Positions 24,355-33,567 of a DNA stretch of 64,000 nt are shown in pieces. Made by a program: the position numbers and the translations under genes. The DNA is taken from positions 1-64,000 of the forward strand of contig NZ_JABMCB010000179.1 of assembly GCF_013359935.1 (NCBI RefSeq). The letters run 5' to 3'. The stretch's first letter is position 1; every line of letters starts with the position of its first letter. Under the pieces are notes generated by a model that saw only the letters and a program-made list of their open reading frames with translations, did not search any database and was not told where the DNA came from. The DNA is from Paenibacillus xylanilyticus (GTDB lineage Bacteria > Bacillota > Bacilli > Paenibacillales > Paenibacillaceae).

Positions 24355-24384
24355 ATGTTACACAGTGTACTCTGCCGTTGTCAA
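24355..24384 (-). promoter_or_regulatory. Consensus sigma-A promoter of the short transcript
   Basis: TTGACA (24384-24379) and TAACAT (24360-24355) with an 18-base spacer on the minus strand. It points at the 23-residue ORF. Confidence 0.7.
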
Positions 24385-24449
24385 GCCCAATTTTATTTCT
24401 GCCTAATGTAGTTTATCTTACTTGCTTCAATTTTACTTACTGGCATCGT

Positions 24450-25043
24450 TTATTTTACCTGATCCCAGCGGGTCCACATTTCCTTCGGATTAAGTTCATA
24501 GATTCCATCTTCTCGGTACATAAATTGATGCATGATAAATTCCCGTCGAATCGTGGCAAAATCCTCATGGTACGTGCGTATAAAATCATTGATTTCTTTC
24601 TCCGTATACTTGCGTCCGAATTCAAGCTGCTCAACCAAATAACCAAGTACAATCAGTTTTTTCTTGTATTGGGCCGGGATTTGACGCAATCGTCCATCTT
24701 TGGAGAAAAAGTTTCGCATTACGGATGCTTTTAGCGTTTCATTCACATCGCTCATATCAGCTACCTCCTCCCTTTTGAAAATAAAATCAACGGAAGCTTG
24801 CGCATGTTCACGAATAAAAGATGGGTTGAGAGAGAAAAACACCGTATTTTTTTCTCTCCGCTCCTTGATTAATGCCGCTTCTCTCAGCTTCGATGCATGA
24901 TGCGTAACTGTTGGTTGCGACAGATTAAGCCGCTCGGCAAGTGCCTGTCCGTGCAGTTCACCCTGAGACAGTAATAGCAGCATCCGGAGCCGGGTAGGAT
25001 CAGCCAGAGCTTTGTGATAAGCCACAATTTTCTCCAGTTGCAT
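24450..25043 (-). CDS. ArsR-type regulator fused to DUF2087
   Basis: A 197-residue repressor-like protein. Residues 1-85 form an ArsR winged helix (HKALADPTRLRMLLLLSQGE, recognition around LNLSQPTVTHHASKLREA). Residues 105-185 match DUF2087 (FFSKDGRLRQIPAQYKKK .. RREFIMHQFMYREDGIYELN), which often follows an ArsR domain. No metal-binding Cys pair is visible in the winged helix, so metal sensing is unlikely. Start with AGAGGTGA upstream. Divergent from bdr; a palindrome lies in its own leader. Confidence 0.85.
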   Translation of the reverse strand: MQLEKIVAYHKALADPTRLRMLLLLSQGELHGQALAERLNLSQPTVTHHASKLREAALIKERREKNTVFFSLNPSFIREHAQASVDFIFKREEVADMSDVNETLKASVMRNFFSKDGRLRQIPAQYKKKLIVLGYLVEQLEFGRKYTEKEINDFIRTYHEDFATIRREFIMHQFMYREDGIYELNPKEMWTRWDQVK

Positions 25044-25060
25044 AAACATCACCTCTTTAT

Positions 25061-25076
25061 TTAGATAATCATCTAA
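25061..25076. promoter_or_regulatory. Palindrome TTAGAT-N4-ATCTAA, candidate ArsR operator
   Basis: A perfect 6-bp inverted repeat with 4 bases between, 17 bp upstream of the ArsR/DUF2087 start and between divergent genes. Likely an autoregulatory site; could also affect bdr. Confidence 0.5.
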
Positions 25077-25214
25077 TTTGATGTTAATCTTTTCCCACTA
25101 TAAAGTCAAACTCGATAGTCCGCTATTTTTCTTTAGCCAATCCCCCGCGTAAACTGGCATTACATGACTATTTACGGTAGGATAATATTGCTTGAATGAA
25201 GGAGGAATATGAAC

Positions 25215-26213
25215 ATGGAAGATGTAATTATCATCGGTGGAGGACCTTGTGGTTTGTCTGCTGCCATTGAATGTGAACGGCTGGGTCTCTCAGCTGTAAT
25301 TGTAGAGAAGTACAATATTGTACAATCCATTTATCTGTATCCAACCCATATGCAGTTTTTCAGTACAGCCGAGCTGCTTGAGATCGGAAACGTGCCGTTC
25401 AGTACACCGAACGACAAACCTTTTCGTTATGAGGCACTCGCCTATTATCGCAAGGTAGCCGAACACTTCGGCCTGCGTGTTCATAATTATGAGGAAGCCC
25501 GAGAGATCAAACGCAGTGACGATGACACCTTTGAAGTACATACAGTCAATCGCCGCGGGCAAAGCATTGTCCATAAGGGACGGAATGTGGTTGTGGCAAC
25601 AGGTTACTTTGACCACCCGAATTATCTCGGTATTCCTGGAGAAGACAAAGATAAAGTCACTCATTATTTCCGGGAAGCTCATCCTTACACCCGTACACGT
25701 GTCGCAATTATCGGGGGCAGCAATTCTGCCGTGGATGCAGCTATGGAACTGGTCCGTGTCGGAGCCCACATTGATATGGTGTACCGCGGTGCGGGTCTGT
25801 CGGAGCATATTAAGCCATGGGTACGTCCGCTGTTTGAAAGCATGGTACAGAAAGGCCGCATTACATTGCATCTCGGCGCACGTGTCAATGAAATTTTGGA
25901 CGATTCCGTTCGCCTGCTTCATGCAGATGGATCAACTAGCGAGCTCGATAACGATTTTGTTCTGGCACTGACCGGGTTCCGTCCTGACCGAAAACTGCTT
26001 GCTTCCGTGGGCGTGGAAATGTCTGACGATCTGGATAAACCGGTGTACAATGTGCAAACCATGGAAAGCAGCGTACCAGGTGTATATGTCGGCGGGGTAA
26101 TCGCTTCAGGACGCAATGCCAATGAAGTATTCATTGAGTCTGGACGCTGGCATGGCAGATACATCGCGGAGCACATCGTAAGTCGGCAGCGCGGGCAGGC
26201 TGAGGGGAATTGA
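25215..26213 (+). CDS. bdr: Bacillithiol disulfide reductase YpdA
   Basis: A 332-residue FAD/NADPH flavoprotein. The first dinucleotide motif [10 protein letters not shown] carries the Cys that is typical of YpdA, a second Rossmann motif lies at [15 protein letters not shown], and [20 protein letters not shown] closes the FAD site. YpdA reduces bacillithiol disulfide back to the thiol, the glutathione-like redox buffer of Bacillales. ATG 25215 lies 9 bases after GGAGG; the ATG at 25209 is closer. It nearly abuts the DUF441 gene. Confidence 0.92.
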   Translation: MEDVIIIGGGPCGLSAAIECERLGLSAVIVEKYNIVQSIYLYPTHMQFFSTAELLEIGNVPFSTPNDKPFRYEALAYYRKVAEHFGLRVHNYEEAREIKRSDDDTFEVHTVNRRGQSIVHKGRNVVVATGYFDHPNYLGIPGEDKDKVTHYFREAHPYTRTRVAIIGGSNSAVDAAMELVRVGAHIDMVYRGAGLSEHIKPWVRPLFESMVQKGRITLHLGARVNEILDDSVRLLHADGSTSELDNDFVLALTGFRPDRKLLASVGVEMSDDLDKPVYNVQTMESSVPGVYVGGVIASGRNANEVFIESGRWHGRYIAEHIVSRQRGQAEGN

Positions 26214-26218
26214 AATCG

Positions 26219-26662
26219 ATGGATATGACCTCCATGCTGTTGCTCGTGTTCGCAGCACTCGGTATTATCAGCAGCAATACACCTGTGACCGTAGCCATGG
26301 TATTTTTACTGCTGCTGCGGGTGTTGAATTTGAATCAGGCTTTTCCCTGGCTTGAAAAATACGGACTTACGCTTGGCATTATCATTTTGACCATTGGCGT
26401 CATGGCACCACTTGCCAGCGGTAAGATGAGTCTGCAGACGATTGGGGAGTCTTTCCTCCACTGGAAATCGCTGCTCGCAATTGGTGTGGGTTTACTGGTG
26501 GCTTACTTGGGTGGACGGGGTGCTACACTCATGAGCACGCAACCAACTGTAGTTGCAGGACTACTTATTGGAACCGTACTTGGGGTAGCCCTGTTTAAAG
26601 GTGTCCCCGTAGGCCCACTGATTGCAGCGGGCATTCTATCACTGCTGCTCGGCAAATCCTGA
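26219..26662 (+). CDS. DUF441 (YtwI-like) membrane protein
   Basis: A 147-residue integral membrane protein with four hydrophobic segments and the family stretch [21 protein letters not shown]. Role unknown. ATG 26219 has GAGGGG 11 bases upstream. A TTG at 26210 overlaps the bdr stop, so the two are probably co-transcribed. Confidence 0.85.
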   Translation: MDMTSMLLLVFAALGIISSNTPVTVAMVFLLLLRVLNLNQAFPWLEKYGLTLGIIILTIGVMAPLASGKMSLQTIGESFLHWKSLLAIGVGLLVAYLGGRGATLMSTQPTVVAGLLIGTVLGVALFKGVPVGPLIAAGILSLLLGKS

Positions 26663-26849
26663 GCGAAGTTGGGACTTGACATCCTTCTGCTGACTGGCTG
26701 TATTTCCCACCGTTGTGTGATATACTACTATTCATGCAATTCATGCATCCATGTCCATAGCAGAGAAATCAATTTCATTTGTATTCGTTTGCATTATAAA
26801 ATTGATTCACCTCGCAATTATTAATGGCCGCAGGAGGATTCAGTTACCT

Positions 26850-27362
26850 ATGTCACGTCAGTTTATTACAGAAGCCGTGATGGTGGCTATTTACGGTCAA
26901 TTGCTCGCGCCGCCCGCGCCTGTTGAATATATTGTTCCTTATACCACCGTCTTGGAGTTATATGAATTTCAGATTAGCCCAGACCCTTTGATGGATAACC
27001 CTGCTGATGATCAGCATGTAAAAACAAAGATTAACGAGATGATTTCATATTTTGAAGAACCGCTGAACAAGAAGAAAATCGAACGGGCCTTATCTGTTCC
27101 GTGGGCAAAAAGCCCGTCCATTTTGTTTGGTGATCAGGTTTCCATCGCCATTATCAATGCAGTGGATACAGCTCAGTATGGTGAGTATTTCGATCCCATT
27201 GAGACAGAACTGCTGCTCACTTCACAGCGCCTGAGTATCCCAATCCTTACGGATCAGGTTGAGCTGATCGCTCGGATTATAGAATCATCCGCCCCTGTGC
27301 AAGTATTTGATATTGACGATTTTGATTTTGCGATGGATGAAGAGCCACTCGATCAGGTTTAG
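26850..27362 (+). CDS. Conserved hypothetical protein, possibly Paenibacillus-specific
   Basis: A 170-residue soluble acidic protein, MSRQFITEAVMVAIYGQLL onward, with a central ALSVPWAKSPSILFGDQVS and a C-terminal acidic end. No domain recognised; I recall similar proteins in other Paenibacillus. The ATG at 26850 has AGGAGG about 12 bases upstream, which is long but better than the longer frame. It ends at a shared bidirectional terminator. Confidence 0.75.
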   Translation: MSRQFITEAVMVAIYGQLLAPPAPVEYIVPYTTVLELYEFQISPDPLMDNPADDQHVKTKINEMISYFEEPLNKKKIERALSVPWAKSPSILFGDQVSIAIINAVDTAQYGEYFDPIETELLLTSQRLSIPILTDQVELIARIIESSAPVQVFDIDDFDFAMDEEPLDQV

Positions 27363-27403
27363 TTAATCCAGGCTCGTACAACACCCCATGGGACAACACA
27401 AAA

Positions 27404-27434
27404 GAAGCCTTTCCAGTAGGGAAAGGCTTCTTTT
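27404..27434. terminator. Bidirectional terminator between converging genes
   Basis: GAAGCCTTTCC (27404-27414) pairs with GGAAAGGCTTC (27420-27430), flanked by AAA on the left and TTTTATTT on the right. It serves the hypothetical gene (+) and the Nudix gene (-). Confidence 0.85.
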
Positions 27435-27441
27435 ATTTGCT

Positions 27442-27891
27442 TTAATCCATTTTTGAGCGTTCAAGCAATAATCGGCTGAGGCCATTCAGAAGCGGCAGCG
27501 AAGATGGATCAAAAAACTTCAACCCAGCCTCACTGTTCACACGGGATTCCACCAGACGATCCTGAATGATTAGTGCCCGAAACAGGGCGATGACATAATA
27601 ATCCTCATCTCCGCTGGAATGCAGTTGTCTCAGATCCGGACCCGAATGCAGCGTTTCAAGTATCATGCTGCTTGCCGTCCATCCTGTTTCTTCCCACAGT
27701 TCCCGATGAGCCGCATCTTCAATGGCCTCGCCAGGACGCATCCGTCCAACGGGGATACGCCAATGCCCCTGCTCGGCGTGCTGGATTAACAACAATTCAC
27801 CTTGTTCGTTCTCGGCCCTGACAGCAGCCTTCACCACAATATGAGAGCGATTTGCAATATACTGGGCCAGATCTCGGGCTGGCGGATTCAA
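27442..27891 (-). CDS. Nudix hydrolase
   Basis: A 149-residue Nudix protein with a full box GRMRPGEAIEDAAHRELWEETGW near residue 50. Such enzymes hydrolyse nucleoside diphosphates linked to a group X; substrate unknown. It begins at TTG 27891 with AGGAGGG seven bases upstream. Confidence 0.88.
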   Translation of the reverse strand: MNPPARDLAQYIANRSHIVVKAAVRAENEQGELLLIQHAEQGHWRIPVGRMRPGEAIEDAAHRELWEETGWTASSMILETLHSGPDLRQLHSSGDEDYYVIALFRALIIQDRLVESRVNSEAGLKFFDPSSLPLLNGLSRLLLERSKMD

Positions 27892-28002
27892 TACTTATCC
27901 CTCCTGTTCGAAGCCGGCAGAAGCCAGCGATACAATTGATACTTAGCCGCATTTCATTCCAGCTCTATCAGCTCGTTACAGATGCTCCCCTGAATTTATT
28001 GA

Positions 28003-28299
28003 TTAGACCTCAGTATAACGATATTCGATATCTTGTCCTTCTTCCACAACATCAACATGCAGCTTGTGGCCTTTCAGATACCAGTAATCGTGATCTTCCA
28101 TAAAAAAGTGAATGCCAGATACTTCTGTTTGCTCTGCCGGATGGCGCGGTTCCTCCACGGCGATCCCGAGTGAAAATCCGGGATGGAGGCCTCCGCCGGA
28201 GCTATAACGGGCAAAAAATCGGATGCTGTCTCCTTCATTCAAGTTCAGTTCTTCCTTATACCAGCGAGCGGCACGGTCAGATACATGTATGGTACTCAT
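28003..28299 (-). CDS. HesB/IscA-like protein (YneR type) without cysteines
   Basis: A 98-residue beta-rich protein, with ARYSSGGGLHPGFSLGIA in the middle as in the HesB-like fold. It lacks the three Cys of IscA/SufA, so it should not carry an Fe-S cluster; this is usual for the YneR group. Role unknown. AGGAGCTGA lies before the ATG. Confidence 0.8.
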   Translation of the reverse strand: MSTIHVSDRAARWYKEELNLNEGDSIRFFARYSSGGGLHPGFSLGIAVEEPRHPAEQTEVSGIHFFMEDHDYWYLKGHKLHVDVVEEGQDIEYRYTEV

Positions 28300-28444
28300 T
28301 TGATGTCAGCTCCTTCTCTATATATATGTTACATCATATCGCTTGATTGGCTTGAGTTCAAACATTACACCAAAGAAATAAACAAAAATAGCCGATAGTG
28401 CAATTGTGAAAAAAGTTTGACAGATCGCAAAAGGCGGTGTTAAG

Positions 28445-28582
28445 ATGCAAACATACGAGATCCACATTCAATTTATTTCCAAAACAGAAAGGGTGATTAC
28501 GGTGTTTAACAGTCATATGGATGGTCTAATCAGCTCACAATTAAATACCGGAGCACCCTCGAAATCGTTATTCCGTTTCTAA
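28445..28582 (+). CDS. Putative leader peptide of the bmrCD attenuator (bmrB-like)
   Basis: A 45-residue ORF (MQTYEIHIQFISKTERVI..) with AGGCGGTG seven bases upstream. A later GTG at 28502 with AAAGGGTGA would give a 26-residue peptide. A hairpin and a terminator follow, then the ABC exporter pair. In B. subtilis bmrCD is preceded by the translated leader bmrB that controls read-through by ribosome stalling; position and layout agree, the sequence is not compared. Confidence 0.55.
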   Translation: MQTYEIHIQFISKTERVITVFNSHMDGLISSQLNTGAPSKSLFRF

Positions 28583-28643
28583 GTCAGCATCACAGTAATC
28601 TTGAATCAGATTAGCTGTTATGCACACTTATGATACTTATGTT

Positions 28644-28725
28644 CAGCGGTGGCTCTGCTCTCGGAGCCATGCGCTGTATGATTGATATCCAAGACATACC
28701 GCCTGCGTGCGGTATGTCTTTTTTT
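28644..28725 (+). promoter_or_regulatory. Attenuator hairpins upstream of bmrC
   Basis: First hairpin 28644-28676: CAGCG-g-TGGCTC, loop of 8, GAGCCA-tg-CGCTG. Second hairpin 28693-28718: GACATACCGC, loop CTGCGT, GCGGTATGTC, followed by seven T (a full terminator) 69 bp before bmrC. GCGGT in the first hairpin can pair with ACCGC of the terminator, a possible antiterminator switch. The layout implies regulated read-through. Confidence 0.65.
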
Positions 28726-28793
28726 GTGGGTACAAATCGGCAAACATGAGCAGATAACGTATTTCACAGACACTCGAAAGGAAGGGATACCAC

Positions 28794-30539
28794 TTGTTCT
28801 CTGTACTCAAAAACCTGGCCTGGTTCTTCCGGCTGGAACGCAAACGATACCTGATTGGTGTCATTTTGCTCATTCTCGTGGGTGTAGCCGAACTGCTGCC
28901 CCCTCGTCTTCTCGGCAATGCCATTGACGAGATTGTGCGCGGTTCCATCACTGGTGCCTCACTCACACGTTACATTTTACTCATTCTAGGAACAGTCGTT
29001 ATTATCTATCTGACCACGTACATATGGATGCACAAACTGTTTGGTGGTGCAAATCTGGTTGAACGCTTGCTGCGTTCGCGATTTATGGATCACCTGCTGC
29101 GGATGACCCCGCCTTTCTTTGAGAAAAACAGAACAGGAGATCTGATGGCTCGCGCCACCAATGATCTTCGTTCCATTGCCACAACAGCAGGTTTCGGCAT
29201 GCTGACACTGACTGACTCTACTGCCTTCCTGGCAACGGTATTGTTCGCTATGGGTTTTCTGGTGAGCTGGAAACTGACCCTTGCCGCAATCCTGCCTTTG
29301 CCGTTTATCGCCATTGCCATGATGATCTACGGGAAAGCCGTGCATCAACGGTATACTTTGGCACAGGATGCCTTCGGGGACATGAATGATCAGGTGCTTG
29401 AATCCATCGCAGGTATTCGCGTGGTGCGCGCCTATGTTCAGGAACGTCTGGACCAGAAGCGGTTCGCTGATGTCACTGAAGACGTTTATCGCAAAAATCT
29501 CGCTGTTGCCAGGATGGATGCACTATTCGAACCAACGATTCGGCTATGTGTCGGTCTCAGTTACGTCATCGCACTTGCCTACGGCATCTATCTTGTGTTT
29601 CACAATGAAATCACCCTTGGAGATCTCGTATCGTTCAACATGTATCTGGGGATGATGATCTGGCCCATGTTCGCCATTGGTGAGCTGATTAACCTGATGC
29701 AGCGTGGCAGCGCCTCCCTGGACCGGGTTAACGAAACCTTGTCTGTAGAACCTGCTGTCCAAGATGTGGATCAGCCTGCTCATATTACGAATCCTGAAAT
29801 TATCTCGATGCAGGATGTGACGTTCCGTTATCCAAGTTCGACGGTCGATAATCTTAGCCATGTCAGCTTCTCCCTTCGCCCGGGCCAAACACTCGGTATC
29901 GTTGGGCGTACGGGAAGTGGTAAGTCAACCCTTCTTAAACAGCTGCTTCATGAATACCCTGCCGGCTCCGGCACATTAAGTATATCCGGGCATCCGATTC
30001 AGGAGATCGCCAAGGATGACTTGCACAGCTGGATCGGATACGTTCCACAGGAGCAGGTGCTGTTCTCCAAGTCGGTTCGCCAGAACATTCAATTTGGTAA
30101 GCCGGGGGCAAGTGATGAAGTCATTATGGAAGCCATTCGTACGGCAGCCTTTGATGGAGATCTGGGTACTTTATCCGATGGGCTGGATACTCTTGTTGGT
30201 GAAAAAGGGATTGCCCTGTCCGGCGGACAAAAACAGCGGGTATCTCTGGCGCGTGCATTTATTGCCGATCCTGACATTCTGATCCTGGATGATGCCCTAT
30301 CCGCAGTCGATGCAAGAACAGAAGCCAAAATCATTGAAAATATACGCAACAAACGCTCGGGCAAAACAACGCTGATCTCGACACACCGCCTGTCCGCCAT
30401 TGAACACGCAGACCGGATCATCGTACTGGAGCACGGGAAAATTACGGAAGAAGGAACCCACCAGGAACTGCTTGCCATGAATGGCTGGTACCGTGAACAA
30501 TATGAACGGCAACAGGTGGAGTCCAATCTGTCCACGTAG
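28794..30539 (+). CDS. bmrC: ABC exporter half, BmrC/YheI type, degenerate catalytic site
   Basis: A 581-residue half-transporter: six membrane helices (1-320), then an ATPase domain with Walker A GRTGSGKST, signature LSGGQKQR and Walker B LILDDALSAVD. The catalytic Glu after Walker B is Asp, as in BmrC of heterodimeric exporters, where only one site hydrolyses ATP. It starts at TTG with AAGGAAGGG upstream. The partner gene follows after 12 bp. BmrCD exports drugs; the substrate here is not shown. Size agrees with BmrC (about 585). Confidence 0.85.
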   Translation: MFSVLKNLAWFFRLERKRYLIGVILLILVGVAELLPPRLLGNAIDEIVRGSITGASLTRYILLILGTVVIIYLTTYIWMHKLFGGANLVERLLRSRFMDHLLRMTPPFFEKNRTGDLMARATNDLRSIATTAGFGMLTLTDSTAFLATVLFAMGFLVSWKLTLAAILPLPFIAIAMMIYGKAVHQRYTLAQDAFGDMNDQVLESIAGIRVVRAYVQERLDQKRFADVTEDVYRKNLAVARMDALFEPTIRLCVGLSYVIALAYGIYLVFHNEITLGDLVSFNMYLGMMIWPMFAIGELINLMQRGSASLDRVNETLSVEPAVQDVDQPAHITNPEIISMQDVTFRYPSSTVDNLSHVSFSLRPGQTLGIVGRTGSGKSTLLKQLLHEYPAGSGTLSISGHPIQEIAKDDLHSWIGYVPQEQVLFSKSVRQNIQFGKPGASDEVIMEAIRTAAFDGDLGTLSDGLDTLVGEKGIALSGGQKQRVSLARAFIADPDILILDDALSAVDARTEAKIIENIRNKRSGKTTLISTHRLSAIEHADRIIVLEHGKITEEGTHQELLAMNGWYREQYERQQVESNLST

Positions 30540-30551
30540 GAGGTCAACGTT

Positions 30552-32642
30552 TTGAAGTCGAATACAGGCAAAAGGCTGCTTCAATATGCCCTGAAAGCCA
30601 AAGGAACTTTTATTGCAGCATTAATTATGCTAACGATTGGTGTTGCGGCTGAGCTCGCCGGTCCATTTATTGCGAAATCGATGATCGACAATCATCTGCT
30701 CGCCATTGAGCAGCCGTTTTATGAAACGGAAGCTTCTTCCGAAGCGGCAGCCTACAACGGCAAGAACTACAAACGCGAAGGCCGGTTTGAAGCCGGTGAA
30801 GTGAAGGGTCCCGAAGTCAGAGTACTGCAAGCCGGCAAAAGTTTTTATTTTGTCAATGAGCCGGTAAGTGCACCTGATGGAGATCGTTCTTATGCCAATG
30901 GCACACTCACCGTTACACGCGCTGGCGAAGTGACTGGCCAATATGCGGCAGAGCCGCTTTCCGCTGGTGAACTCTTTGCCTTTTACAAACCTGAGATGCC
31001 AAGCATCTATCAATTGATTGTCTATTACATGATCTTTCTCGTGATCTCGGTCATTATGGAGTTTGGTAAAACCTACTGGCTGCAATCCTCTGCGAACAAG
31101 GTTATTCAAAAGCTGCGTAATGATGTGTATGCACATATCCAGCGACTGCCGGTACATTTTTTTGATAATCTGCCCGCAGGTAAAGTCGTTTCCCGGGTCA
31201 CGAACGATACAGAAGCCGTTAAGGATCTGTTCGTTGCCGTACTTTCTAACTTTTTCTCGGGAATCATTACGATTACGGGGGTATATGTCGCCCTCTTCCT
31301 GCTGGATTTCCGTCTCGGACTGATCTCGTTGTTCGTTGTACCGATGCTTATTCTGTGGATTGTACTCTATCGCAAATTCGCTACACGCTACAATACAATC
31401 ATCCGTTCACGACTGAGTGAGATCAACGCGATTATCAATGAATCCATTCAAGGGATGTCCATCATCCGGGTATTCCGTCATCAGAAGCAGACCAAGCAGG
31501 AATTTGAAGATCTGAATGACGATTATATGAAACACCAGAACAAAATGCTGAATCTGAACGCCTTCACTTCACACAACCTGGTCAACGTATTGCGGAATAT
31601 CGCTTTTGCAGTTGTCCTGTGGTACTTCGGTTCCAGTGTGCTGGATGGCACCAGTATCATCTCACTGGGTGTTCTCTACGCATTCGTCGATGTTCTGGGG
31701 CGTTTGTTCCAGCCGATCACCGGCATGGTGAACCAACTGGCAAACCTGGATTCCTCCCTCGTTTCGGCTGGACGTGTGTTTGAGCTGATGGATGAACAGG
31801 GCGAAGCCGTAACCGATGGCTCGATGCCAAGGTACAAGGGCAATGTCGTATTTGACGATGTATCGTTTGCATATAAAAAGGATTATGTGCTGAACAATAT
31901 CTCGTTCAAAGCATCCCAGGGTCAAACGGTCGCCTTGGTCGGTCATACCGGTTCCGGTAAAAGCTCGATTATCAACCTGTTGTTCAGGTTCTATGATCCG
32001 CAAAAAGGCAAGATCACCATTGACGGTCAGGACGTCAAAGATTTGCCAAAACAGTGGATCCGGCAGCATATGGGTATCGTACTGCAAGATCCGTATCTCT
32101 TCACTGGCACGATTGCCTCTAACGTCAGTCTTGGAGATAAACGCATCACACGTGCTCAGATTGAACAATCACTGCGTGATGTGGGAGCAGAACGGATCCT
32201 GGCGCATCTGCCCCAAGGATTTGATGAACCCGTTATTGAAAAAGGAAGTACGTTATCTGCCGGACAACGTCAATTGATCTCTTTTGCCCGTGCACTCGCG
32301 TTCGATCCGGCTATTCTTATTCTCGACGAGGCTACGGCCAACATCGATACCGAAACAGAAGCACTGATTCAAAATGCACTGGAAGTCCTCAAAAAAGGCC
32401 GGACTACCTTCATCATCGCCCACCGTCTCTCAACAATCCGCTCAGCTGACCAGATTCTGGTCCTGCACCGCGGACGTATTGTGGAACAGGGGGCGCATGA
32501 TGAACTGATGGAACTTAGAGGACGATACTATCAAATGTATCAACTGCAGCAAGGGGCACAAGCTGGTGGTGAAGTAAACGAGAATAACAGCTCAGGCACA
32601 GCCATCCGAACATCCGCTACCTTAGCTGGAGGTAATCTATAA
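30552..32642 (+). CDS. bmrD: ABC exporter half, BmrD/YheH type
   Basis: A 696-residue half-transporter. Between the first two membrane helices lies an insertion of about 100 residues outside the membrane (around 50-150), as in BmrD (673 residues). The ATPase domain has GHTGSGKSS, signature LSAGQRQL and an intact LILDEATANID. It supplies the catalytic Glu that the partner lacks. TTG start with GGAGG eight bases upstream, 12 bp after bmrC. The tail is Ser/Asn-rich. Confidence 0.86.
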   Translation: MKSNTGKRLLQYALKAKGTFIAALIMLTIGVAAELAGPFIAKSMIDNHLLAIEQPFYETEASSEAAAYNGKNYKREGRFEAGEVKGPEVRVLQAGKSFYFVNEPVSAPDGDRSYANGTLTVTRAGEVTGQYAAEPLSAGELFAFYKPEMPSIYQLIVYYMIFLVISVIMEFGKTYWLQSSANKVIQKLRNDVYAHIQRLPVHFFDNLPAGKVVSRVTNDTEAVKDLFVAVLSNFFSGIITITGVYVALFLLDFRLGLISLFVVPMLILWIVLYRKFATRYNTIIRSRLSEINAIINESIQGMSIIRVFRHQKQTKQEFEDLNDDYMKHQNKMLNLNAFTSHNLVNVLRNIAFAVVLWYFGSSVLDGTSIISLGVLYAFVDVLGRLFQPITGMVNQLANLDSSLVSAGRVFELMDEQGEAVTDGSMPRYKGNVVFDDVSFAYKKDYVLNNISFKASQGQTVALVGHTGSGKSSIINLLFRFYDPQKGKITIDGQDVKDLPKQWIRQHMGIVLQDPYLFTGTIASNVSLGDKRITRAQIEQSLRDVGAERILAHLPQGFDEPVIEKGSTLSAGQRQLISFARALAFDPAILILDEATANIDTETEALIQNALEVLKKGRTTFIIAHRLSTIRSADQILVLHRGRIVEQGAHDELMELRGRYYQMYQLQQGAQAGGEVNENNSSGTAIRTSATLAGGNL

Positions 32643-32692
32643 CGCTTCATGCTTTTGTTAATTGAATTTAAGGGTTAGGATTCATTTTCTAT

Positions 32693-32740
32693 ACGACCTA
32701 TGTCTGGACTTCTCCGGTCCTGCGGCATGGGTCGTTTTTT
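32693..32740 (+). terminator. Terminator after bmrD
   Basis: ACGACCTATG pairs with CATGGGTCGT (10 bp, one G-U), followed by TTTTTT. Long loop of about 23 bases. Confidence 0.75.
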
Positions 32741-32806
32741 AATGTATCTAAAAAAGAGTGGATTTCACTCCTCTGGAGAGCTAATCGCCCTTTCAATTAC
32801 CTCTTA

Positions 32807-32853
32807 TTGACATCAAAAATGTTTCGAGTTATTATACATACCAACGGTCGGTA
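32807..32853 (+). promoter_or_regulatory. Promoter and TetR operator of the tetR operon
   Basis: TTGACA (32807-32812), 17 bases, TATTAT (32830-32835). At 32839-32853 lies TACCAACGGTCGGTA, a 15-bp palindrome with one mismatch, typical of TetR operators, over the transcription start. AAGGAGG follows before the gene. Strong sign of autorepression. Confidence 0.8.
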
Positions 32854-32874
32854 TTATAAATCAAGGAGGTTGTT

Positions 32875-33567
32875 ATGGCCAGAAACAAATACCCTGAACA
32901 GACGGTTCAACAGATTCTATCCGTTGCTGCACAGCTGTTTACGGACAAAGGATATGAAAAGACGAGTATTCAGGACATTCTTGAAGCTCTGGGCATGTCC
33001 AAAGGCGCCATATATCACCATTTCAAATCCAAAGAGGAAATCTTGAACGCCGTCATGGAACAACAGTTTGAATACTCTGCCCGCATGCTGGATCAATTGG
33101 TTATTCACACGACTGCAGCTACAGCAAGAGAAAAATTAATTCAAATCCTGGAGCATGTACTCTCTGATCCTCAGGCACACTCACTGGATCGCGTTCTGCA
33201 GACTCAGATTAAAAATCCACTCTTCATTGTTAGAGGCATTCAACAGGCGGTGCAAATGGATGCACCCGTTATTGCAGCAATGATGAAAGAAGGTGTTGCA
33301 GATGGTTCGATCAGTACAGCTGATCCCGAGGCAGCGGCTGAAGTATTTATGATGCTGGTTAACATCTGGATCAATCCTGCCATCTTTGGCCGTAGTATTG
33401 CAGCCACCAAACAACGCCTTATCTTTTTGCAAACACTGATGAAAACGCTAGGAGCTGATATTGTAAACGATGAACTAATCGAGCAAATTTTGAACCATCA
33501 TGAGAAGATTGGTGCATTTGTAACGGCGGAAAGTAACGGGGAAGGAACCGAGGGGGCGTTCGATTGA
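32875..33567 (+). CDS. TetR/AcrR family transcriptional repressor
   Basis: A 230-residue regulator. Residues 8-55 are the TetR DNA-binding domain (ILSVAAQLFTDKGYEKTSIQDILEAL then MSKGAIYHHFKSKEEIL). The C-terminal domain binds an unknown ligand. It overlaps the next gene by 4 bp, so it probably controls a three-gene operon with a DUF4097-like protein and a small membrane protein. Confidence 0.93.
   Translation: MARNKYPEQTVQQILSVAAQLFTDKGYEKTSIQDILEALGMSKGAIYHHFKSKEEILNAVMEQQFEYSARMLDQLVIHTTAATAREKLIQILEHVLSDPQAHSLDRVLQTQIKNPLFIVRGIQQAVQMDAPVIAAMMKEGVADGSISTADPEAAAEVFMMLVNIWINPAIFGRSIAATKQRLIFLQTLMKTLGADIVNDELIEQILNHHEKIGAFVTAESNGEGTEGAFD

Noticed and set aside
28417..28445. TTGACA at 28417 as promoter of the bmrB-like ORF
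   Set aside because: At 17 bases the -10 would be TTAAGA and overlap the start codon at 28445, which fits poorly unless the GTG at 28502 is used.
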